Shown one piece after another: positions 47,921 to 52,362 of a stretch of DNA of 52,362 nt. Source of the DNA: a virus. The position numbers and the translations under genes were made by a program. The DNA lies in IMG/VR virus record IMGVR_UViG_3300043673_000008, positions 1 through 52,362 of that record. One strand, written 5' to 3'. Under the pieces are notes generated by a model. That model was not told where the DNA came from. It worked only from the letters and a program-made list of their open reading frames with translations, and ran no database searches. Position 1 is the first letter of the stretch; the number at the start of each line of letters is the position of its first letter.

Positions 47921-48595
47921 ATGATCCCCAAAGAACCCGCCGCCCTTAATCCGCTTGATGAAGCCATTCGCGTCGGATGCTTTGCCGCTGACGTACATCT
48001 AATATGTTCATGGCCTAAATGCCAATGCACACAGATTCCAAAAGCCATCAAAGCCGCCCTCTCGCACAATCCGGTTGGAGAGGGGGAAATGCGGGAGATT
48101 TTGGCGGATGTTTGCAAGGGATCAGAATACGAAGCTCCCTTGCGCGGTGGAGGAAAACTATTCTTTTGGCAAGAACTCGCTCTCGCCGCCATATCCGAAC
48201 TCCCCCGCCGCGTGGGTGCGACACCGGACAGGGAGAGTGTGATTGAGGAAATTGCCGCCGAGCGGAAGCGCCAGGTCGAGGTTGAGGGCTGGACGCCAGA
48301 ACACGATGCCGAGCATTGGCAGGGTGAGCTTGCGGCTGCGGCTTCTGTCTATGCTCTTGCCGGCTCTATTTCAGACGCGGACATTGAGGGCTCCATCCGT
48401 GGCTGTCACCCGCTTGGTAGGACCGACATCGAAGTTGCAGACGCCATAAAGGCGTTCTGGCCTTGGGATTGGAAATGGTGGAAGCCGAAAGATCGTCGCC
48501 GCAATCTGGTCAAGGCCGGCGCACTGATCGTGGCTGAAATCGAACGTCTCGACCGGCTCACCCCCACCCCACCCGCTGGAAAGGATAAGAGATGA
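47921..48595 (+). CDS. Conserved phage hypothetical protein (224 aa)
   Basis: Start uncertain: ATG 47921 has AGGGGG about 13 nt upstream, and ATG 47900 is also possible. The C-terminal 110 residues have A-A-E-R-K-R-Q-V-E-V-E-G-W-T-P-E-H-D near 95 and W-P-W-D-W-K-W-W-K-P-K-D-R-R-R-N-L-V-K-A-G near 180. This signature is known from a very common phage protein domain of unknown function. The N-terminal half is a separate unknown domain with a cysteine pair (C-S-W-P-K-C). Confidence 0.7.
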   Translation: MIPKEPAALNPLDEAIRVGCFAADVHLICSWPKCQCTQIPKAIKAALSHNPVGEGEMREILADVCKGSEYEAPLRGGGKLFFWQELALAAISELPRRVGATPDRESVIEEIAAERKRQVEVEGWTPEHDAEHWQGELAAAASVYALAGSISDADIEGSIRGCHPLGRTDIEVADAIKAFWPWDWKWWKPKDRRRNLVKAGALIVAEIERLDRLTPTPPAGKDKR

Positions 48596-48726
48596 GAGAG
48601 AAACCAGGCTTTAAAAAATGGTGGGAAAATCTTGGTCGTATCTATTCCTACCAAGTAACACCGAGGGAGCTTTGCGCAGCGGCTTTTGCAGCCGGACTTC
48701 GTGAAGGAAGGAAACCCAACCCATGA
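48592..48726 (+). CDS. Very small hypothetical protein (44 aa)
   Basis: ATG 48592 overlaps the previous stop (GATGAG) after AAGGATAAGAG. It encodes M-R-E-K-P-G-F-K-K-W-W-E-N and ends in an ATGA overlap with the next gene. Overlap on both sides supports it. The A-F-A-A-G-L-R-E-G part resembles the end of other short phage proteins. Function unknown. Confidence 0.55.
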   Translation: MREKPGFKKWWENLGRIYSYQVTPRELCAAAFAAGLREGRKPNP

Positions 48727-48944
48727 CCAACCCCGGCGAGACGGTGGATATTCGCGGCATAGTTAAAGCTGCCAGAGCCGTTGCGCGCGATCCTGGCTCG
48801 GCAGACCTTCGCGGCGCACTCAAGGGTATGTTGAATGTTTATGACGAACTCACCCGCCTCCGCGCCATCGCGCCGGTGACGGAGGAAATGGTGGAGCGGT
48901 TCTGCCGGGACTTGCTCGCGCTGACCACTCCTGTATTATTGTAA
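48723..48944 (+). CDS. Small hypothetical protein (73 aa)
   Basis: ATG 48723 overlaps the previous stop and follows GGAAGGAAA. The product is helical (I-V-K-A-A-R-A-V-A-R-D, then E-E-M-V-E-R-F-C-R-D-L-L). It ends 25 nt before the beta-helix gene. Function unknown. Confidence 0.6.
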   Translation: MTNPGETVDIRGIVKAARAVARDPGSADLRGALKGMLNVYDELTRLRAIAPVTEEMVERFCRDLLALTTPVLL

Positions 48945-48969
48945 CTCAAACCACCGAAGGAACCGCACA

Positions 48970-50547
48970 ATGCCGAGAATGGACACAGACCTTTCCGCCA
49001 CGCAGATCGTCGCCTTTGGCGTGGCTCTCGGCGGTATTGCACCGCCTGTGGCTCCTGTGGGATCGACGACACCGCCAGCGGGCACTGACCCGAACGTCTA
49101 TCCCCTGATGCCGGATACCGGCGCGACGGGCGACATCACGCTGGGCGTGGCGATCGCTGGTGTGACCAAGGCGTTCGCGTTTCGGGTTTCTAATCCGCCC
49201 CAGGCGACAGTCAAGTCACAATTCAACATCGCCATGAACATCAATACGCCGGGGGCCAAACTCCTGGCGCAGAACATCGTCGTAACCAGCAATGCTGGCG
49301 AGGGGCAGGGGCAGCTTATCACCATCAACGGGATATTCGGCGACGCTCCTATCCTCTACCTGATCGGCTCTGGCTCCGGGTTGCAGGATTGCTTCATCAG
49401 CGGCATGACTTACGGTGGCCTGCCATACTATGATTTTAGCCTGGACAACAGCCGCAGCAGCGTTGCTGACTTCGATGGCGTCTCCATATACAACTCGTCG
49501 CACGCGCAGACGCTTGTAATCGGTCCGTGGCAAACTCCTGCGGTGCCTGTGGCCCCGGTTGCGGTGGATACCGCAATGGGAGCGTCGCTGACGCCCTCAG
49601 GCGGCGTCGCCTCGCCAGTGTCGGGCATCCTTTCGGCTCTGGCAGCGATGCTTCTCGCCGGATCAATCCTTTCGATCCCGGCTGGTGCATATGTTGGGAC
49701 AACCACTGTTGGGGTTGTCTCCACGATCGACGGCGCTGGTATGGGTAAGACGATCTTCAACCTGACCGGCCACGCCCTCTCGCAGAACAAATCGGCGTTC
49801 CTGTCCCTGGTGGGCGGCGCGACATACTCCAATATGTCGGTGACCGGCTGCGTCCTGGCAGATGCGCTTGGGGCCAATGGTGCCGCGTTTCGGGACGAGA
49901 GTAATAATGAAGGCTTCAACCTCCTGAACATCGAGGCTTACGGCAACGACAACGGTATCCTCACGTTCGGCTCGGATATCAACCTCACCGGGTGTAACTT
50001 CCACGGCAATGGCAGCACCGAGCCATCCGGCATCGGCCACACGCACAACAAGTATGTTGGCGGTAATGGCAGCGTCATCACCAATCCCGATGGCACGGTC
50101 ACCATCACTCCATCGACTAATCACCTGACCATGAAGTCCTGCATCGGTTCGGCAGCGAACGGCGGACACGACACCAAGAGCAGGGCTGGCTATACCAATA
50201 TACTGAACGACAACTCGACGACAGGGGGCAATGGTCGCAATTTAGACGTGCCTGATGGCGGCGTGGTTTCGGTCTCAGGGGGGACTTGGACGATCCCTGC
50301 TGGCTCAGCTAACCTCGTCTGGTTCGGCCATTCGACCGAGAGCAAGAACAATGCAGCGACGGGGAAGTCGATCACCTTCACCAATCATGCCTTCGTCAAC
50401 CTGACCGGCCAGCCCGGCTATATGGTCTTTGGCGACAGCACAGTGATCGTGAACTTCGTAGGCTGTACATGGCCGCAGGGCATGGCGGTGTTCCAGGGCG
50501 CTCCTACGATCATCATGGATGGCGTGCCATACGTGATACCGGCATGA
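48970..50547 (+). CDS. Parallel beta-helix protein, tailspike- or depolymerase-like
   Basis: A 525-aa protein behind an AAGGAA site. From about residue 225 there is a pectate-lyase-like beta-helix opening, S-I-P-A-G-A-Y ... I-D-G-A-G-M-G-K-T-I-F, followed by many coils with regular V/I/F-x-N-x-T/N pattern and N-N-E-G-F-N-L-L-N-I-E-A-Y-G. The first 225 residues are beta-rich with P-V-A-P-V linkers, possibly for attachment to a tail. It resembles tailspikes that cut surface polysaccharides, but it lies far from the tail operon. No signal peptide is visible. Enzyme activity is an inference. Confidence 0.65.
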   Translation: MPRMDTDLSATQIVAFGVALGGIAPPVAPVGSTTPPAGTDPNVYPLMPDTGATGDITLGVAIAGVTKAFAFRVSNPPQATVKSQFNIAMNINTPGAKLLAQNIVVTSNAGEGQGQLITINGIFGDAPILYLIGSGSGLQDCFISGMTYGGLPYYDFSLDNSRSSVADFDGVSIYNSSHAQTLVIGPWQTPAVPVAPVAVDTAMGASLTPSGGVASPVSGILSALAAMLLAGSILSIPAGAYVGTTTVGVVSTIDGAGMGKTIFNLTGHALSQNKSAFLSLVGGATYSNMSVTGCVLADALGANGAAFRDESNNEGFNLLNIEAYGNDNGILTFGSDINLTGCNFHGNGSTEPSGIGHTHNKYVGGNGSVITNPDGTVTITPSTNHLTMKSCIGSAANGGHDTKSRAGYTNILNDNSTTGGNGRNLDVPDGGVVSVSGGTWTIPAGSANLVWFGHSTESKNNAATGKSITFTNHAFVNLTGQPGYMVFGDSTVIVNFVGCTWPQGMAVFQGAPTIIMDGVPYVIPA

Positions 50548-50621
50548 AGCTCACCACATTCGTTTGCCTATTGATCGTGGCAGCGTGGGTTCTGGTCGCC
50601 GTAACGGTGGCCGGGCCATGA
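50544..50621 (+). CDS. Tiny membrane peptide (25 aa)
   Basis: ATG 50544 overlaps the stop of the beta-helix gene (ATGA) and the frame ends in an ATGA overlap with the next gene. It encodes one hydrophobic span (T-F-V-C-L-L-I-V-A-A-W-V-L-V-A-V-T-V-A). The double overlap makes it plausible. Confidence 0.45.
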   Translation: MKLTTFVCLLIVAAWVLVAVTVAGP

Positions 50622-50911
50622 TCGGGAGGATCACGTTGTTGCTCGGCATTGCTCTACCTATGACATATTGGGCTGGGCATTCTGTTGGAGCAAATTCAGC
50701 TTATGATGTTGGGTTTGATCGCGGATGGTACAGTGGAATAGACCGGGGGCACGATGAACAATCGCGCGCCGACATTGATCAGATCGAGAGTGGGAGCGCC
50801 CGCACCGAGACTGTGATCCGCAAGCGCGGCATATGCTTTTATGCTCGAAATCTCTGCGATACGGAGGGTGACCATCCACATGCTCGGCGGGTTTCCAATG
50901 TCCAGCGCTGA
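50618..50911 (+). CDS. Membrane-anchored hypothetical protein (97 aa)
   Basis: ATG 50618 overlaps the preceding stop. Residues 5-20 are hydrophobic (I-T-L-L-L-G-I-A-L-P-M-T-Y-W-A), a signal anchor, followed by a charged soluble part with two cysteines (G-I-C-F-Y-A-R-N-L-C). Function unknown; it may form a pair with the preceding tiny membrane peptide. Confidence 0.55.
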   Translation: MIGRITLLLGIALPMTYWAGHSVGANSAYDVGFDRGWYSGIDRGHDEQSRADIDQIESGSARTETVIRKRGICFYARNLCDTEGDHPHARRVSNVQR

Positions 50912-50975
50912 TGGTGATGTTCCCGCTCATGTGACCGAAGAACTAGGAAGCTTTGGGCTGCGTGTGATCGTTTAA
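50880..50975 (+). CDS. Very small hypothetical protein (31 aa), possibly frameshifted
   Basis: ATG 50880 has GGAGG about 10 nt upstream. It encodes M-L-G-G-F-P-M-S-S-A-D-G and stops at GTT TAA. In the +1 frame a coding-like sequence follows (K-T-G-A-G-H-Y-C-V-E-L-A-S-P-D-G) to about 51038. The remaining gap to 51119 shows no gene. Confidence 0.3.
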   Translation: MLGGFPMSSADGDVPAHVTEELGSFGLRVIV

Positions 50976-51119
50976 GACCGGCGCTGGACACTATTGCGTC
51001 GAGTTAGCCTCGCCAGACGGCATCGGAACGTGTAAATGAAGTTGGCCGGGGAGCAAGAGCGATCCTCGCGCTATGGGGAACAATCGCTCGCAACTACGTC
51101 ATTACCTGAGGGGACTACG

Positions 51120-51293
51120 ATGTCGAACGGCAAGGAAAATACAGTCACAGTTCATAGCGTTAAGGCTGCGCTCGAAGCAGAAGTGAAGCGCAACGTCGTC
51201 GGTGGCGACATGAGAGCAAAGCTGTCCGATCGGCGCGCATGTCAGGCCCAAGCAGTCTATCTGCGCAAATTGATCGACAAGATTTTTTCCTAA
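51120..51293 (+). CDS. Small hypothetical protein (57 aa)
   Basis: ATG 51120 lies in the context GGGGACTACGATG, the third copy of this start context in the genome. The product is helical and charged (V-K-A-A-L-E-A-E-V-K-R-N). It is the last gene before the regulatory region at 51.3-51.66 kb. Confidence 0.6.
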   Translation: MSNGKENTVTVHSVKAALEAEVKRNVVGGDMRAKLSDRRACQAQAVYLRKLIDKIFS

Positions 51294-51300
51294 TCGCGTG

Positions 51301-51365
51301 TGTTCTAGGGGTCCAAATTAGCCTTTTGCCTCGCCGCCCCATGTGTTCTGGAAACGCAAATTAGC
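51301..51365. repeat. Two direct copies of TGTTCT-N7-CAAATTAGC
   Basis: Copies at 51301-51322 and 51344-51365, 43 bp apart. A third copy is at 47146-47167 directly before a gene. Spacing of 7 nt is the same in all. They form the start of the gene-free stretch 51294-51657, which also holds inverted repeats and a sigma-54-like promoter. Confidence 0.75.
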
Positions 51366-51426
51366 GTCCAGGGTCGATGGTGCGCGGGGCTATCGGTATG
51401 GTTAATTCGTCTTCATCGTCAATTGG

Positions 51427-51462
51427 TTAGCGCTTGTTAACCTTAATCCACAGTAAGGTTAA
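51427..51462. promoter_or_regulatory. Inverted repeats upstream of the sigma-54-like promoter
   Basis: TTAACCTTA (51437-51445) is repeated inverted as TAAGGTTAA (51454-51462) with an 8-nt spacer. Another dyad, GGTTA-N8-TAACC, covers 51426-51443. The arms share TTAAC with the dyad array at 2399-2750, but spacing differs. They end 13 bp before the promoter and might bind an activator or repressor. Confidence 0.6.
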
Positions 51463-51475
51463 TGTACATTAGCTT

Positions 51476-51491
51476 TGGCACGCGGTTTGCT
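51476..51491 (+). promoter_or_regulatory. Sigma-54 (RpoN) promoter, exact consensus match
   Basis: TGGCACGCGGTTTGCT reads TGGCACG-N4-TTGCT, identical to the -24/-12 consensus TGGCACG-N4-TTGCW, with the GG and GC doublets 12 bp apart. It lies in a non-coding region and points to the small-gene operon that continues through the window ends to the terminator at 2001. Transcription should start near 51502. Confidence 0.7.
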
Positions 51492-51657
51492 CCCTGCAAG
51501 TGGTGCGCCGGTTCATGGTCAATTGCTAAGATTTAATCCGTATACGTCCCTTGACTTATGTTCCGCACGAGTAAGGAAAAATTTACCAGCCGCGCAACAT
51601 AGCTTTGCATCGCGGCGGATTGGTCCCTATATTCGACTATCAACAGTGGGGACGAAA

Positions 51658-51873
51658 ATGATCCGAGATATTAAAACAGAAGTAGCCAGCCTGCCGCCAT
51701 CGGGCCGCGCGTTGTTTCTCGCGTTTGGTTTCGCGCGCCGCGTTGGCCAGCCTGTCTATATGTACCGCACGCCCAAGGGCTTTTGTTTCGACGTGGCCTC
51801 GCCGGTTATGGGAGAACGCTGGGTGGCACAGCCTGATGGAAAGTTTTTGCATATTTCCGGGCCGGTCACATAA
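51658..51873 (+). CDS. Small hypothetical protein (71 aa)
   Basis: ATG 51658 has GTGGGGACG upstream; the frame is open from 51475 but that part covers the promoter and has no ribosome binding site. The product has a helical start (M-I-R-D-I-K-T-E-V-A-S-L) and a beta-rich second half. First gene after the sigma-54-like promoter. Function unknown. Confidence 0.6.
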   Translation: MIRDIKTEVASLPPSGRALFLAFGFARRVGQPVYMYRTPKGFCFDVASPVMGERWVAQPDGKFLHISGPVT

Positions 51874-51935
51874 GCGGTAACGCTTTGTTAAGACCTGCCG
51901 CGCTATCATCATCCTGTCAACAGAGAGGCCATTAC

Positions 51936-52034
51936 ATGAAACCGCTAAATCATACCGCCGAATATACCAAGCTCATTCTTCAACAGCTTTATGCCGCCAA
52001 GTTGGCTCGCAAAATCAAGCAGGGGGCTATTTAA
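51936..52034 (+). CDS. Very small basic protein (32 aa)
   Basis: ATG 51936 has AGAGAGG upstream, and its TAA overlaps the pentapeptide gene ATG (TAATG). It encodes one amphipathic, basic helix ([19 protein letters not shown]). It could be a leader peptide coupling translation to the next gene. Confidence 0.55.
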   Translation: MKPLNHTAEYTKLILQQLYAAKLARKIKQGAI

Positions 52035-52362
52035 TGAATATTATGGTGACAATCCCTTTCTTATCTTGGGCTCACAGAGCCCCACTGTCATTTGAAATTG
52101 ACGCTTCTATAGAAGCCCAGTTTCATTTGCGCGCGGCCCTTGTTCAGGCAATAAAGTCCGGGGCGAATTTGACCGTGGCGTATTTGTCCGGGGCGAATTT
52201 GTACAGGGCGAATTTGTCCGGGGCGAATTTGTCCGGGGCGAATTTGACCGGGGCGAATTTGACCGGGGCGAATTTGACCGGGGCGAATTTGACCGGGGCG
52301 AATTTGACCGGGGCGAATTTGACCGGGGCGAATTTGACCGGGGCGAAAAACTCTGAACAAGC
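52034..52362 (+). CDS. Pentapeptide-repeat protein, N-terminal part (continues at the start of the window)
   Basis: ATG 52034 overlaps the previous stop. The first 40 residues are a unique N-terminal part ([16 protein letters not shown]), followed by repeats of A-N-L-x-G with x as T or S. The frame runs off the window and matches the frame at the left end through a 22-nt identity (52341-52362 equals 145-166). The full protein joins this part to the C-terminal domain at 160-485. At this end the last repeat before K-N-S-E-Q is T-G-A, at the left end Y-R-A, so the two copies differ. Confidence 0.88.
   Translation, partial: MNIMVTIPFLSWAHRAPLSFEIDASIEAQFHLRAALVQAIKSGANLTVAYLSGANLYRANLSGANLSGANLTGANLTGANLTGANLTGANLTGANLTGANLTGAKNSEQ
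52155..52346 (+). repeat. Tandem 15-bp repeat array (pentapeptide coding), right end
   Basis: Thirteen or so 15-bp units. The first ones vary (ACCGTGGCGTAT, TACAGG) and the later ones are identical copies of the A-N-L-T-G unit. Such DNA identity between repeats is unusual for pentapeptide genes and suggests recent expansion by slippage or recombination. Confidence 0.92.

Noticed and set aside
51446-51454. DnaA box in the hairpin loop (TAATCCACA)
   Set aside because: One mismatch to TTATCCACA and only a single site; not enough for an origin.
1-52362. Integrase, repressor, attachment site or tRNA genes
   Set aside because: I looked for tyrosine or serine recombinase motifs, clear helix-turn-helix repressors and tRNA T-arm patterns and found none that I could support.

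Overview
The window looks like one complete, circularly assembled genome of a tailed bacteriophage (siphovirus type). The two ends fall inside the same pentapeptide-repeat gene: the last 22 bases (52341-52362) are identical to 145-166, and the reading frame is kept across that overlap. Every gene I can support is on the + strand, tightly packed, with many ATGA or TAATG overlaps. The GC-rich codon use, the GTA-type tail-tip genes and the small-protein families suggest an alphaproteobacterial host. I see no integrase, no recognisable repressor, no tRNA gene, no insertion sequence and no CRISPR array, so a lytic lifestyle is likely but not proven.

Layout. (1) About 51.3 kb through the ends to 2.04 kb: a small accessory transcription unit. 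It starts with an intergenic region holding duplicated 22-bp elements, inverted repeats and a sequence that matches the sigma-54 promoter consensus exactly. It runs through about nine small genes, including the pentapeptide-repeat protein, and ends at a strong intrinsic terminator (2001-2036). (2) 2.04-2.78 kb: a non-coding region with seven copies of a 19-bp dyad, TTAAC-N9-GTTAA. (3) 2.78-5.24 kb: a candidate small terminase subunit, the large terminase and a small protein, closed by an intrinsic terminator, then a structured non-coding stretch up to a TATAAT promoter. (4) 5.68-12.2 kb: head module with a DUF935 (Mu gp29-like) portal, a collagen-like protein, several small proteins, a protease/scaffold gene with a probable nested scaffold start, a decoration protein and the major capsid protein. 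(5) 12.26-15.17 kb: a three-domain glycosyltransferase-methyltransferase-glycosyltransferase enzyme. (6) 15.17-29.2 kb: connectors of Mu type (DUF1320, gpG-like), tail tube, tail assembly chaperones joined by a -1 frameshift (A AAA AAC plus hairpin), tape measure, a tail-tip set in the gene-transfer-agent order (DUF2460, DUF2163, NlpC/P60, hub), and fibre or appendage proteins. (7) 29.2-31.7 kb: lysis, with two holin-like membrane proteins, i-spanin, o-spanin, a metallophosphoesterase and a GH24 endolysin. (8) 31.7-45.4 kb: DNA metabolism, with a SNF2-like helicase, a primase-polymerase-like protein, an HD phosphohydrolase, a UvrD-like helicase, a DUF5664 protein, a DnaQ-like exonuclease, a bacterial-type DNA polymerase III alpha subunit, a PD-ExK nuclease and an HNH protein. 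(9) 45.4-51.3 kb: a ClpP-like protease, a MazG-like protein, many small unknown genes, and a beta-helix protein resembling a tailspike or depolymerase.

How it fits together: the phage seems to bring its own replicative polymerase, proofreading exonuclease, primase, helicases and nucleotide-pool enzymes. Its head is Mu-like, its tail tip GTA/lambda-like, and it carries a large glycan-modifying enzyme in the late operon. The least explained parts are the dyad array before the terminase genes, the sigma-54 promoter, the structured RNA regions (5.24-5.37 kb and 40.22-40.29 kb) and the displaced ClpP-like and beta-helix genes.
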